Below, in pieces: positions 31,950 to 42,483 of a stretch of 64,000 bases of DNA. Position 1 is the first letter of the stretch. Each line of letters starts with the position of its first letter. This DNA is from Delftia sp. PS-11 (GTDB taxonomy: Bacteria > Pseudomonadota > Gammaproteobacteria > Burkholderiales > Burkholderiaceae_C). Made by a program: the position numbers and the translations under genes. The notes beneath the pieces were generated by a model. The model was not told the DNA's origin and searched no databases. It saw only the letters and a program-made list of their open reading frames with translations. The stretch covers positions 62,001 through 126,000 of the forward strand of contig NZ_JACSYA010000011.1 of assembly GCF_029870285.1 (NCBI RefSeq), written 5' to 3'.

Positions 31950-32760
31950 ATGGTCCAGCATGCCAGCCACCAGTCACAGCCGCTGCTGCGCATCGAGGGG
32001 ATTACCCTGCGCTTTGGCGGCATCGTCGCGCTCGACGGCGTGAGCTTCGATGTCCAGGCGGGCCAGATCTGCGGACTCATCGGGCCCAATGGCGCAGGCA
32101 AGAGCAGTCTGTTCAACTGCCTGTCACGGCTTTATGCGTGGCAGGCGGGCCAGATCACCTTCGGCGGCCAGCCACTGTCTGCGCTGACGCGCCACCGCGT
32201 GGCCTGCCTGGGCCTGGGCCGCACCTTCCAGAATCTGGCTCTGTTTCCCAGCATGACCGTGGCCGACAACGTGCGCCTGGGCACGCACAGCCATGTGCAT
32301 GGCGGCTTCGTGCGAGACGCCCTGCGCCTGCCAGGCGTACGCCGGCGCGAACGGCAGGCCGACGCCGAAGCGGGCGCGCTGATGGAACTGCTGGACCTGT
32401 CCGGCGTGGCAGGGCGCCGTGCAGCCGACCTGCCCTTCGGCACGCAAAAGCGCGTGGAACTGGCGCGTGCCCTGGCGTGCCGGCCGCGCCTGCTGATGCT
32501 CGATGAGCCAGCCTGCGGCCTGAACCATGAAGAACTGGAGGGCCTGGGCACGCTGATTCTGTCGCTGCGCGAGCGGCTGGCGCTGACCGTGCTGCTGGTA
32601 GAGCACCACATGGGACTGGTCATGCGTGTCAGCGACAAGGTCGTGGCACTGAACTTCGGCCGCAAGATCGCCGAGGGAACACCGCGCGCCGTACGCAGCC
32701 ATCCCGAAGTCATACGCGCCTACCTGGGCCCGCAGGCGCAGGAGTGCGAGGAGCCGCAGC

Positions 32761-32777
<17 letters not shown>
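31950..32777 (+). CDS. livG: Branched-chain-type ABC transporter ATP-binding protein LivG
   Basis: A 275-residue ATPase subunit of a HAAT-family importer. It has Walker A GPNGAGKSS, the Q-loop region GRTFQNLALFPSMTV, a signature of the LivG kind (LPFGTQKRVELARAL) and Walker B RLLMLDEPACGLN. Length and the insertion between Q-loop and signature identify LivG rather than LivF. The C-terminus overlaps the livF start by 17 bp. It energises uptake through the LivH/LivM pair encoded just downstream. Confidence 0.93.
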
Positions 32778-33495
<718 letters not shown>

Positions 33496-33499
33496 CGCC

Positions 33500-34372
33500 A
33501 TGGACGCCTTCATCCACCAGCTGCTGGCGGGCCTGGCCACCGGCGGCATCTATGCCACCATGGCGCTGGCTCTGGTCATGATCCACCAGGCCACGCACCA
33601 CATCAATTTCGCCCAGGGCGAAATGGCCACCTTCTCCACCTTCATCGCCTGGGCGCTGCTGCAGGCGGGGCTGCCCTACGGGTGGGCATTGCTGGCCACC
33701 GTGGCCCTGTCTTTCGCCATGGGTGCGGCCGTGGAGTTCGCCATCATCCGCCCCATGCGCCGGGCTGCCGATCTGGCCCAGGTGGTGGTCTTCATCGGAC
33801 TGCTGATCGTCTTCCACAGCCTGGCGGGCTGGCTCTTCGGCTACACCATCAAGGAGTTTCCCAGCCCTTTCCCTGCCGATGCCTGGCATGGCAGCCGGCT
33901 GATGTCGGCGCACGAGACGGGCACCATTTTCGTGACGCTGGCCATCGTGGCGCTGCTGTTCGCCTTCCTGCGGCTCACGCCCCTGGGGCTGGCCATGCGC
34001 GCGGCTGCGCAGAACCCGGCATCCGCGCGCCTGCTGGGTATTTCCGTGGGGCGCATGCTGATGCTGGGCTGGGGCCTGGCCGGAGCCATCGGCGCCGTGG
34101 CCGGGATGATGGTGGCGCCCGTGGTCTTCCTTGACCCGCACATGATGACGGGTGTGCTGCTTTACGCCTTCGCAGGCGCCTTGCTGGGCGGCATCGACAG
34201 CCCGGCCGGCGCCGTGCTCGGGGGCTTCATCGTCGGCGTGCTCGAAAACCTATTGGGCAGCTATGTGGTCGGCACCGAACTCAAGCTGTCGGTGGCCCTG
34301 GTGCTGATCGTGGCGGTGCTCATCGTGCGCCCGTCAGGACTCATGGGCACAAGAATCGTCAAAAGGGTTTGA
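33500..34372 (+). CDS. livH: Branched-chain-type ABC transporter permease LivH
   Basis: A 290-residue inner-membrane permease with about eight helices. Family features are GLATGGIYATMALALVMIHQ, the NFAQGEMATF loop, AAAQNPASARLLGI (EAA-like coupling helix) and AFAGALLGGIDSPAGAVLGG. I chose the ATG at MDAFIHQLLAG, where LivH proteins start. It lies between livF and livM in a run of four closely spaced transport genes. Confidence 0.93.
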   Translation: MDAFIHQLLAGLATGGIYATMALALVMIHQATHHINFAQGEMATFSTFIAWALLQAGLPYGWALLATVALSFAMGAAVEFAIIRPMRRAADLAQVVVFIGLLIVFHSLAGWLFGYTIKEFPSPFPADAWHGSRLMSAHETGTIFVTLAIVALLFAFLRLTPLGLAMRAAAQNPASARLLGISVGRMLMLGWGLAGAIGAVAGMMVAPVVFLDPHMMTGVLLYAFAGALLGGIDSPAGAVLGGFIVGVLENLLGSYVVGTELKLSVALVLIVAVLIVRPSGLMGTRIVKRV

Positions 34373-34375
34373 AAA

Positions 34376-35332
34376 ATGAGGCACCCCCTGAGTTCGGTGC
34401 TGGTCCTTATGCTGGCGCTCGGGGCCGGCTCGCTGGCCTTCGTCGCCCAGGGCTACCAGCTGTTCCAGGCCACCATGGTCCTGGCGTGTGCCGTGGCGCT
34501 GGTGGGCCTGAATATACTCACGGGCTACAGCGGGCAGATTTCGCTGGGCCATGGCGCATTCTTTGCCATTGGCGCCTATACGGCAGCCATCCTCATGGAC
34601 CGCGCAGGCCTGGCCTACTGGCTGGCCGTGCCGGTGGCAGGCATCACGGGCATGGCAGCGGGCTACCTGTTCGGGCGGCCCGCGCTCAGGCTCGAAGGGC
34701 TGTACCTGGCTCTGGCCACCTTCGCGCTGGGCGTGGCCATGCCGCAGCTGCTCAAATCCCGCCACCTGGAGGCATGGACCGCAGGCGTGGGCGGGATCGT
34801 CCTGTCCAAGCCCGAGGCTCCCTGGGGGCTGCCGCTGGACGCGGACCAATGGCTCTACCTCTACACGCTGGCCGTGGCGGCGCTGCTGTTCTGGATGGCG
34901 CGCAACCTCATCGACAGCGGCAGCGGGCTGGCGCTGCGCGCCATCCGCGACCACGCCATGGCCGCCGAGGCCATGGGCGTGGACAACGCACACTGCAAGT
35001 CCATGGCTTTCGCCATCTCGGCTGGCTACACGGGCGTGGGCGGCGCGCTGTCGGCCATCGCGGTGCAGTTCGTGTCGCCGGACTCCTTCACCATGTTCCT
35101 GTCCATTTCGCTGCTTGTGGGCGTGGTGGTGGGCGGGGTGGGAACACTGTGGGGAGCGCTGTTTGGCGCGCTGTTCATCATGTTCGTGCCCAGCCTGGCC
35201 GAACAGGTCTCCAAGGCCGCGCCCTGGGCGGTCTACGGCGCCGTGCTCATTGTCTTCATGTTCGCCATGCCGGGCGGCGTGATGGGCCTGCTGCACAGAC
35301 TGCGCCAGCGCATGGCCGGGCAGCGGCCATGA
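34376..35332 (+). CDS. livM: Branched-chain-type ABC transporter permease LivM
   Basis: A 318-residue permease with the LivM hallmarks: NILTGYSGQISLGHGAFFAI, RLEGLYLALATFALG, the coupling segment RAIRDHAMAAEAMGVD, and VGVVVGGVGTLWGALFGALF. It starts three bases after livH. Together with LivH it forms the membrane channel for the organic acid or amino acid ligand of the binding protein encoded next. Confidence 0.93.
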   Translation: MRHPLSSVLVLMLALGAGSLAFVAQGYQLFQATMVLACAVALVGLNILTGYSGQISLGHGAFFAIGAYTAAILMDRAGLAYWLAVPVAGITGMAAGYLFGRPALRLEGLYLALATFALGVAMPQLLKSRHLEAWTAGVGGIVLSKPEAPWGLPLDADQWLYLYTLAVAALLFWMARNLIDSGSGLALRAIRDHAMAAEAMGVDNAHCKSMAFAISAGYTGVGGALSAIAVQFVSPDSFTMFLSISLLVGVVVGGVGTLWGALFGALFIMFVPSLAEQVSKAAPWAVYGAVLIVFMFAMPGGVMGLLHRLRQRMAGQRP

Positions 35333-35367
35333 GCAGGTCCGGCCGGATGCTGCGCCCGCACATGCAT

Positions 35368-35412
35368 TCGTCGGAAGCGACGATGGCCGCGCGCAGGGGG
35401 GCCTCCTACCAT
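35368..35412 (+). promoter_or_regulatory. Operator/promoter, copy 3 (binding-protein operon)
   Basis: The same arrangement as the SDR promoter recurs here. TCGTCG-GAAG-CGACGA is followed by exactly 23 bp and the -10-like TACCAT at 35407-35412. The spacer keeps TGGC, a G-run and CTCC at matching places, while the inverted-repeat spacer and other bases differ, so it is conserved by function and not a recent copy. Transcription would start about 50 bases before the binding-protein start codon. Confidence 0.72.
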
Positions 35413-35468
35413 GGAGACGCCACCCCTGCCAATCCCAGCGGGCCTCGCCCGTGAGCCAGGAGACCTTC

Positions 35469-36665
35469 ATGCGCACTGCATCCGTCCGCCGCTTCTGGGC
35501 TCTGCTCGCAGCCTTGGCGCTGGCATCGCCCACCGCCGTCCAGGCCCGGAAAAAATACGATCCCGGCGCCAGCGACACCGAGATCCGCATCGGCAACTTC
35601 GTGCCCTATTCCGGCCCGGTATCGGCCTATGGCACCATCGGCAAGGCACAGGCGGCCTACTTCGCCAAGCTCAATGCCGAGGGCGGCATCCATGGCCGCA
35701 GGATCACCTACCTGTCGGCGGACGATGCCTACAACCCTGCGCAAAGCGTGGAGCAGACCCGCAAGCTGGTCGAACGCGATGGCGTGCTGCTGATGTTCGG
35801 CACGCTGGGCACGGCACAAAACCAGGCGGTGCAGCGTTACCTGAACCAGCGCAAGGTGCCGCAGCTGTTCGTCTCCAGCGGCGCCACGCGCTGGGGCAAC
35901 CCCGGCAACTTTCCCTGGACCATGGGCTGGCAGCCCACCTACCAGCTCGAAGGCAGCAGCTTCGCCAGGCACATCCTGGCCACGCGGCCGCAGGCCAAGG
36001 TGGCCATCCTCATGCAGAACGACGACTTCGGAAAGGACTACCTCAAAGGCGTGCTCGACGGCCTGGGCGAGCAGGCTCGGCAGCGCATCGTCTCGCAGCA
36101 GACCTACGAGGTCGGCGACCCCACGGTGGACAGCCAGATGGTGGCGCTCAAGGGCTCGGGAGCCGACACCTTCATCAATATCAGCACGCCCAAGTTCGCG
36201 GCCCAGGCCATACGCAAGGCTGCCGAAATCGGCTGGAAGCCCGAGCACTATCTGGTCAATGTGTCCATGTCCATCAGTTCGGTGCTCAAGCCTGCGGGGC
36301 TGGACCATGCGCGCGGCGTGATCACGGCCACCTATCTGCGCGAGCCGTCCGACCCGACCCACCAGGGCACGCCCGAGCTGGCCGGCTACCTGGCCTTCAT
36401 GCGGCAGTACTACCCGGCGGGCGACCCCGATGACTCGCTCAACGTCATCGGCTACTCGCTGGCACAGACCCTGGAGCAGGTGCTTCGGCAGGCTGGCGAC
36501 GATCTGACGCGCGCCAACATCATGAAACAGGCCGCCAGCCTGAAGATGCAACTGCCCATGCTCTATCCCGGCATCGACCTGCAGACCGGCGCGGACGACT
36601 TCTACCCTGTCGAGAAGATGCAGCTGGTGCGCTTCGACGGCAGCCGCTATGTGCCCGTGCAGTAG
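35469..36665 (+). CDS. ABC transporter periplasmic substrate-binding protein (LivK type)
   Basis: A 398-residue binding protein. After a signal peptide (WALLAALALASPTAVQA) it shows IRIGNFVPYSGPVSAYGTIG, AYFAKLNAEGGIHGRRITY and NDDFGKDYLKGVLDGLG, the typical type I periplasmic-binding fold of HAAT systems. Relatives in this subfamily are often tied to uptake of aromatic or fatty acids. The ATG with CCAGGAG was chosen over a GTG six codons upstream. It heads a second transcription unit of the cluster, behind operator copy 3. Confidence 0.9.
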   Translation: MRTASVRRFWALLAALALASPTAVQARKKYDPGASDTEIRIGNFVPYSGPVSAYGTIGKAQAAYFAKLNAEGGIHGRRITYLSADDAYNPAQSVEQTRKLVERDGVLLMFGTLGTAQNQAVQRYLNQRKVPQLFVSSGATRWGNPGNFPWTMGWQPTYQLEGSSFARHILATRPQAKVAILMQNDDFGKDYLKGVLDGLGEQARQRIVSQQTYEVGDPTVDSQMVALKGSGADTFINISTPKFAAQAIRKAAEIGWKPEHYLVNVSMSISSVLKPAGLDHARGVITATYLREPSDPTHQGTPELAGYLAFMRQYYPAGDPDDSLNVIGYSLAQTLEQVLRQAGDDLTRANIMKQAASLKMQLPMLYPGIDLQTGADDFYPVEKMQLVRFDGSRYVPVQ

Positions 36666-36707
36666 CAGGACGCATCCACGACATACCGAACAAGGAGACA
36701 TGCCCCC

Positions 36708-38354
36708 ATGCCCGCCATGCAAGGACTGATGCAGGACCGCCCGCTCATGATCTCGTCGCTGATCGAGCATGCGGCGCGCTTTCATCCGCACACCAAAATC
36801 GTCTCGCGTCTGCCTGAGGGCGGCATGCACCGCACCGACTGGGCAGGCATGCACCGCGCTGCATGCCAGGTGGCCAACGCGCTGCAGTCGCTGGGCGTGC
36901 AGCCAGGCGAGCGCGTGGGCACGCTGGCCTGGAACAGCTGGCGCCACCTGGCGCTGTACTTCGGCGTCTCGGGCAGCGGCGCAGTGCTGCACACCATCAA
37001 CCCGCGCCTGTTTGCCGAACAGATCACCTACATCGCCAACCATGCCGAGGACAGGGTGCTGTTCTTCGACATCACCTTTGCGCCCCTGGTGGCGCAGCTC
37101 GCCCCCCACCTGAAGACCGTGGCCACCTATGTCTTCATGGGCGCGCGTGCGCACATGCCGGCTCTGGAGCTGCCCGGTCTGCTGTGCTGGGACGAGCTGG
37201 TGGACAGCCAGAGCGAGTGCTTCGACTGGCCCGAGTTCGACGAGCGCACGGCCTCTTCGCTGTGCTACACCTCGGGCACCACGGGCAACCCCAAGGGCGT
37301 GCTGTACTCGCACCGCTCCACCGTGCTGCATTCGCTGATGGAGCTGGCGCCCGACACCTTCGGCGTGAACTCGCACGAGACCATCATGCTCATCGTGCCC
37401 ATGTTCCATGCCAATGCCTGGGGCACGCCCTATGCGGCGGCCATGGTGGGCGCAAGCCTGGTGCTGCCGGGCCCCCACCTGGACGGCCAGAGCGTCTATG
37501 AGCTCATGCGCGACGAGAAGGTGAGCTTCTCGCAGGGCGTGCCCACAGTGTGGCTGATGCTGTTCCAGTACCTGGACGCCCACCCCGAAATCGATCCGCG
37601 CGCACTGGGCATCAAGCGCATCGGCATTGGCGGCGCAGCGGTGCCGCGCGCCATGCTGGAGCGCTTCGAGAACCAGTTCGGCGCCCAGGTCGTGCAGGGC
37701 TGGGGCATGACCGAGACCAGTCCCATCGGCGTGATCAGCAGGCTGCTGCCCAAGCATGAGGCCCTGGCACCGGATGCGCTCATCCAGGTCAAGCTCAAGC
37801 AGGGGCGCGGCGTCTGGGGCGTGGACCTCAAGATCGAGGACGACGATGGCAGGCCCCTGCCCTGGGATGGCAGGACCTGGGGCCACCTGCGCGTGCGCGG
37901 CCCCTGGATCGCCAGCGGCTACTTCAAGGGCGAGGGAGGCTCGCCCGTGGACGAGCAAGGCTTCTTCGCCACCGGCGACGTGGCCACCATTGACCCTGAC
38001 GGCTTCCTGCAGCTGGTGGACCGCGCCAAGGATGTGATCAAGTCAGGTGGCGAATGGATCTCCTCCATCGATGTGGAAAACGCCGCCATGAGCCACCCGG
38101 CCGTGGCAGAGGCTGCCATCATCGGCGTCGCCCACCCCAAGTGGCAGGAACGCCCGCTGCTGCTGGTCGTGCCGCGTCCGGGCCAGAGCGTGACACGCGA
38201 ATCCATGCGGGAGTTTCTGTCCACGCGCATCGCCAGGTGGTGGCTGCCCGACGATGTGCTGCAAGTGGCCGAGCTGCCGCACACGGCCACCGGCAAGCTG
38301 CTGAAAACCCGGCTGCGCCAGCAGTACAGAAACTATCCGCTGCCCACCGCCTGA
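36708..38354 (+). CDS. AMP-forming fatty-acyl-CoA synthetase
   Basis: A 548-residue adenylate-forming enzyme that activates a carboxylic acid to its CoA thioester. The phosphate-binding loop is [17 protein letters not shown], the core motifs are [11 protein letters not shown] and [14 protein letters not shown], and the C-terminal hinge and catalytic Lys region is [16 protein letters not shown] with [10 protein letters not shown] at the end. The subgroup is medium/long-chain acyl-CoA ligase (FadD3/AlkK-like). It would activate the acid brought in by the Liv importer. Confidence 0.93.
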   Translation: MPAMQGLMQDRPLMISSLIEHAARFHPHTKIVSRLPEGGMHRTDWAGMHRAACQVANALQSLGVQPGERVGTLAWNSWRHLALYFGVSGSGAVLHTINPRLFAEQITYIANHAEDRVLFFDITFAPLVAQLAPHLKTVATYVFMGARAHMPALELPGLLCWDELVDSQSECFDWPEFDERTASSLCYTSGTTGNPKGVLYSHRSTVLHSLMELAPDTFGVNSHETIMLIVPMFHANAWGTPYAAAMVGASLVLPGPHLDGQSVYELMRDEKVSFSQGVPTVWLMLFQYLDAHPEIDPRALGIKRIGIGGAAVPRAMLERFENQFGAQVVQGWGMTETSPIGVISRLLPKHEALAPDALIQVKLKQGRGVWGVDLKIEDDDGRPLPWDGRTWGHLRVRGPWIASGYFKGEGGSPVDEQGFFATGDVATIDPDGFLQLVDRAKDVIKSGGEWISSIDVENAAMSHPAVAEAAIIGVAHPKWQERPLLLVVPRPGQSVTRESMREFLSTRIARWWLPDDVLQVAELPHTATGKLLKTRLRQQYRNYPLPTA

Positions 38355-38373
38355 ACACCCCAAGGAGACCTCC

Positions 38374-39498
38374 ATGGCAGGACCGCTTGAAGGCGTGCGC
38401 ATCGTCGAGTTTGCCGGCCTGGGCCCGGGGCCGTTTTGCGCCATGCTGCTGGCCGACCTGGGCGCCGATGTGCTGCGCATCGCGCGGCCCGGCACGCCAG
38501 TGGATGCGCGCGATGTCACCACGCGCAGCCGCCGCCAGATCGGGATCGACCTGCGCAGCGCAGCGGGGCAGGCCTCGGCGCTGGCCCTGATCGCACGTGC
38601 CGACCTGCTGATCGAGGGCTTTCGCCCGGGCGTGATGGAGCGCCTGGGCCTGGGGCCCGAGCCCTGCCTGCAGCGCAACCCGCGCCTGATCTACGGACGC
38701 ATGACGGGCTGGGGCCAGCACGGGCCGCTGGCCCATGCGGCAGGGCACGACATCAACTACATCGCGCTGTCGGGCGCGCTGCATGCCATTGGCCGGGCGG
38801 GCGAGGCGCCCGTGCCGCCGCTCAACTACGTGGGCGACTTCGGCGGCGGCGGCATGCTGCTGGCTGTGGGCCTGCTGGCCGCGCTGCACGAGGCCGGACG
38901 CAGCGGCCAAGGCCAGGTCATCGATGCCGCCATGACCGACGGCGCAGCCCTGCTGTCGGCCTTCATGTACGGCTTCAAGGCCCAGGGACGCTGGAGCAGC
39001 CGGCGCGGCGAGAACATGCTCGACGGCGGAGCGCACTTCTATGACACCTATGCCTGCGCCGATGGCAAATACATCGCCATCGGCGCCATCGAGCCGCAGT
39101 TCTATGCCGAGCTGTGCCGGCGCTGCGGCATCCAGGACCCGCTGTTCGAGGGCCAGATGGATGCCGCGCGCTGGCCCCTGCTCAAGCTGCGCCTGGCCGA
39201 CATCTTGCGCACGCGCACCCGCCAGCAGTGGTGTGAGCAGCTCGAAGGCAGCGACGCCTGCTTCGCCCCCGTGCTCGACTGGGACGAAGCGCCGCAGCAC
39301 GCCCACAACCGCGCCCGGGCCACCTTCACCGAAGCCGGTGGCGTGATCCAGCCCGCGCCCGCGCCGCGCTTTTCGCGCAGCGCCCCCGATGCGCCGCAGC
39401 CGCCGCGCGCCGCCAGCCTCGACGAAGCGCTGGCCGCATGGGATACACCGGCCGCCGCCCACCCAGCCCACAAGGGAAAGCCATGCCCCTGCCAATGA
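38374..39498 (+). CDS. Alpha-methylacyl-CoA racemase (CaiB/BaiF family)
   Basis: A 374-residue class III CoA-transferase-fold enzyme of the AMACR branch. It starts [20 protein letters not shown] and has [20 protein letters not shown] with the catalytic His/Asp, followed by [25 protein letters not shown] epimerises 2R-methylacyl-CoA to 2S so that acyl-CoA dehydrogenase can act. Its presence implies a 2-methyl-branched or 2-arylpropionate-like substrate. It overlaps the next gene by 16 bp. Confidence 0.9.
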   Translation: MAGPLEGVRIVEFAGLGPGPFCAMLLADLGADVLRIARPGTPVDARDVTTRSRRQIGIDLRSAAGQASALALIARADLLIEGFRPGVMERLGLGPEPCLQRNPRLIYGRMTGWGQHGPLAHAAGHDINYIALSGALHAIGRAGEAPVPPLNYVGDFGGGGMLLAVGLLAALHEAGRSGQGQVIDAAMTDGAALLSAFMYGFKAQGRWSSRRGENMLDGGAHFYDTYACADGKYIAIGAIEPQFYAELCRRCGIQDPLFEGQMDAARWPLLKLRLADILRTRTRQQWCEQLEGSDACFAPVLDWDEAPQHAHNRARATFTEAGGVIQPAPAPRFSRSAPDAPQPPRAASLDEALAAWDTPAAAHPAHKGKPCPCQ

Positions 39499-40631
39499 CG
39501 CGCTCCTGGAGCACCCCCGAACTGGAAAGCCTGCGGGCCACAGCCGTACGCTTCATCGAAACCGAGATGCAGCCACAAGACGAAGCGGCACGCCTGCGCG
39601 GCCATGTCGGCCATGCCCTCTGGCGCCGGGCGGGTGAGCTGGGCCTGCTGTGCACCGACATCCCCGAGGCCTACGGGGCAGGCGGCGGCGACTTCCGCCA
39701 CGAAGCCGTGATCCACGAGGAAATGGCGCGCCGGGGCCTGACGGGCATGGGCAACTCCGTGCACTCCATCGTGGCCCACTACCTGCTCAACCACGGCACC
39801 GAAGCGCAAAAACGCCGCTATCTGCCGGCCATGGCACGCGGCGAACTGGTGGGCGCCATCGCCATGACCGAGCCCGGCGCGGGCTCGGACCTGCAGGGCA
39901 TTCGCACGCGCGCCGAGCGCCAGGACGGCCGCTACCGCATCACCGGCAGCAAGACCTTCGTCACCAACGGACTGCTGGCCGGCCTGGTGCTCGTGGTCTG
40001 CAAGACCGACCCCACCCAGGGTGCGCGCGGCACCTCCATTGTCATCGTCGAGACCCGGGACTGCCCTGGCTTCAGCGTGGGCCGCATGCTGGACAAAATG
40101 GGCATGAAGGCACAGGACACCTCGGAGCTGTTCTTCGACGGTGTGGACGTGCCGCAGGATGCGCTGCTGGGCGGGCGTGAAGGCCAGGGCTTTTACCAGC
40201 TCATGGCTGACCTGCCCTACGAGCGGCTGATCATCGGCCTGACGGCCCTGGCCTGCATGGAGGGCGCCTATGAGGCCACGCTGGCCTATGTGCGCGAGCG
40301 CCGCGCCTTCGGACAGGCCATCGCCGACATGCAAAACACCCGCTTCAAGCTGGCCGAAGTGGCCACCACCATCACGGTGGGGCGCGCCTTCATCGACCGC
40401 TGCGTGGAGCAGCTCGTGGCCGGCACGCTGGACACGGCCACGGCCTCCATGGCCAAGCTGTGGTGCTCCGAAGCCCAGGGCCGCGTACTCGACGAGCTGC
40501 TGCAGCTGCATGGCGGCTACGGCTTCATGAACGAATACATGGTCACACGCATGTACGCCGACGCACGCGTGCAGCGCATCTACGGCGGCACCAGCGAAAT
40601 CATGAAGGAAGTGATCTCGCGCGCGCTGTAG
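39483..40631 (+). CDS. Acyl-CoA dehydrogenase
   Basis: A 382-residue FAD flavoprotein that introduces the 2,3-double bond. Signatures are [16 protein letters not shown] (FAD and substrate binding), [18 protein letters not shown] and the C-terminal [20 protein letters not shown] followed by [11 protein letters not shown] with the FAD-binding end. The catalytic Glu position cannot be assigned without alignment. The ATG ([10 protein letters not shown]) with AAGGGAAAG was chosen. It overlaps the racemase gene, so the two are translated together. Confidence 0.92.
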   Translation: MPLPMTRSWSTPELESLRATAVRFIETEMQPQDEAARLRGHVGHALWRRAGELGLLCTDIPEAYGAGGGDFRHEAVIHEEMARRGLTGMGNSVHSIVAHYLLNHGTEAQKRRYLPAMARGELVGAIAMTEPGAGSDLQGIRTRAERQDGRYRITGSKTFVTNGLLAGLVLVVCKTDPTQGARGTSIVIVETRDCPGFSVGRMLDKMGMKAQDTSELFFDGVDVPQDALLGGREGQGFYQLMADLPYERLIIGLTALACMEGAYEATLAYVRERRAFGQAIADMQNTRFKLAEVATTITVGRAFIDRCVEQLVAGTLDTATASMAKLWCSEAQGRVLDELLQLHGGYGFMNEYMVTRMYADARVQRIYGGTSEIMKEVISRAL

Positions 40632-40749
40632 GGCCTGTGAACACCCTTGTATCTCGCGGGACAGACAGGCGCGCCCCGGCACCTGCAAGATCCGGCCATG
40701 GGCGGCCCGTCGCGCCGCCTGGACACAAGGCATCAAAGGAGACCAACCC

Positions 40750-41613
40750 ATGAGTGAACCGCGTGTGCGCATCAGCGCCGGCCAAGGCGTGGCCGAAGTG
40801 GCCCTGAACCGCCCCGGCAAGATGAATGCGCTCGATCCAGCGATGTTCGACGCCCTGCTCGATGCCCTGGAGCAGCTGCAGGCCCAGCCCGGCCTGCGCG
40901 CCGTGGTGCTGCATGGCGAAGGCCGGGCCTTTTGCGCGGGCCTGGACATGGACAGCATGGCAGGCATCGCGCAGGGCCATCAAACGGCGGACATGACCGA
41001 TCTGGCAGCGCGCACGCATGGCATGGCCAACCGCTTCCAGCAGATCTGCTGGGGCTGGCGCGCGCTGGCTGTTCCCGTCATCGCCGCCGTGCACGGCGTG
41101 GCCTACGGCGGCGGCCTGCAACTGGCCATGGGGGCTGACATGCGCCTGATCACGCCGGACGCCAGAATGTCAATCATGGAAATCAAGTGGGGGCTGGTGC
41201 CGGACATGGCTGGCTGCGCGCTGCTGGCGCCGCTGGTGCGCGGCGACCATCTGCGCGAGCTGGTCTATACGGGCCGCATTGTCGAAGGCACCGAGGCTGT
41301 GGACCTGGGCTTGGCCACGCGCATCTGCACAGACCCCTTGCAGGAGGCCCGCGCCCTGGCGCGCCAGATCGCAGGCAGCAGCCCCGATGCCATCCGCGCC
41401 GCCAAACGGCTCATGCACCTGACGGAAACCGCAAGCCCGGCGGACATCCTGCTGGCCGAGGCCCGCGAACAGCAGGCCCTGCTGGGCAGCCCCAACCAGG
41501 CCGAGGCCGTGCGCGCAGGCCTGGGCAAGCGCCTGCCCGTGTTCATCGACAGCGGCTGTGCACAGGGTGAAAACGCTGCGCAAAGCCTTCCAATCACCCG
41601 TGCAAACCCTTGA
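40750..41613 (+). CDS. Enoyl-CoA hydratase/isomerase (crotonase) family
   Basis: A 287-residue crotonase-fold enzyme. The oxyanion-hole segments are GEGRAFCAGLDMDSM and HGVAYGGGLQLAMGADMRL. The usual second catalytic Glu appears replaced or shifted (MEIKWGLVPDMAG), a pattern seen in crotonase-family members with Asp at this place. It is the last gene of the cluster, 118 bp after the dehydrogenase. It would hydrate the enoyl-CoA before the SDR step. Confidence 0.9.
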   Translation: MSEPRVRISAGQGVAEVALNRPGKMNALDPAMFDALLDALEQLQAQPGLRAVVLHGEGRAFCAGLDMDSMAGIAQGHQTADMTDLAARTHGMANRFQQICWGWRALAVPVIAAVHGVAYGGGLQLAMGADMRLITPDARMSIMEIKWGLVPDMAGCALLAPLVRGDHLRELVYTGRIVEGTEAVDLGLATRICTDPLQEARALARQIAGSSPDAIRAAKRLMHLTETASPADILLAEAREQQALLGSPNQAEAVRAGLGKRLPVFIDSGCAQGENAAQSLPITRANP

Positions 41614-41801
41614 TTCATGCCGGAGTGACACACCGCTGAAATTTTAGGCATTCCGTCGAAAGCCTTTGCTGGCGCGGTTCAGGCAAGTTACACCTGGACT
41701 TTTCCACAACTCCGTCCACACGGGCCGGGGATAAAAACCCCGCCCTGTTCCCGCCTGCAAAGCAGGCATACTCGCACGGATTTGCTGACCACTTTTGACC
41801 C

Positions 41802-42458
41802 ATGGCCCGTTTGCGCGCTCCCAGCAAGGAAGACAGGCAGAAGCTGCCCCCCTTTGCCACACTGTCCGACCAGGCCATTCATATCCCTGCCAGCGATGCG
41901 CAGTTCGAAGAGGCGCGCGCCGCGCTGCGTGCGGCACGCGTGCTGGGCTTCGACACGGAAAGCAAGCCGCTGTTCGAGGCTGCGCAGACCGACACCGGCC
42001 CCCATCTGGTACAGCTGGCAACCTGCAGCGATGCCTGGCTTTTGCAGCTGCACCACCCCCAGGCGCTGGAGCTGGCCGCTGAGATACTGGGCAATCCGGC
42101 CATCCGCAAGGCAGGCTTCGGCCTGGACAATGACCTGCGCGCACTGCCCGCGCGCCTGGGCGTGGAGCTGCACCACGTCGTGGACCTGGACCGGACCTTC
42201 AAGCGCCACGGATACGGCAATTCGGTAGGCGTGCGCGCAGCGGCGGCCCTGGTGCTGGGCCGCAACTTCCACAAATCCAAGCGCATCTCCACCTCGAACT
42301 GGGCCGCCCTGCAGCTCAGCCAGGCGCAGTGCCGCTATGCGGCCAACGATGCCCATGCGGCCGCCATGATCGATGCCGCCCTGTCCGCCTGGGAGCAGCG
42401 CCAGCCCCCCATCGCCGAGCGCCAGCGCAGGCCGCGCACCGCTGCCGCCACGCCATAA
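41802..42458 (+). CDS. RNase D-like 3'-5' exonuclease domain protein
   Basis: A 218-residue DEDDy exonuclease. Exo I is GFDTESKP (Asp and Glu), Exo II is FGLDNDLRAL (Asp), and Exo III is YAANDAHAAAMI (Tyr and Asp). It lacks the HRDC domains of RNase D, so it is a stand-alone domain like those acting in RNA or DNA trimming. It is monocistronic, starting 188 bp after the crotonase gene. Confidence 0.88.
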   Translation: MARLRAPSKEDRQKLPPFATLSDQAIHIPASDAQFEEARAALRAARVLGFDTESKPLFEAAQTDTGPHLVQLATCSDAWLLQLHHPQALELAAEILGNPAIRKAGFGLDNDLRALPARLGVELHHVVDLDRTFKRHGYGNSVGVRAAAALVLGRNFHKSKRISTSNWAALQLSQAQCRYAANDAHAAAMIDAALSAWEQRQPPIAERQRRPRTAAATP

Positions 42459-42483
42459 AGCGCCAGGGCGACAGACGCCCGGC

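Noticed and set aside
35406..37958. An 850-codon minus-strand frame across the binding protein and acyl-CoA synthetase genes
   Set aside because: Antisense shadow; both plus-strand genes carry unmistakable motifs and ribosome-binding sites.
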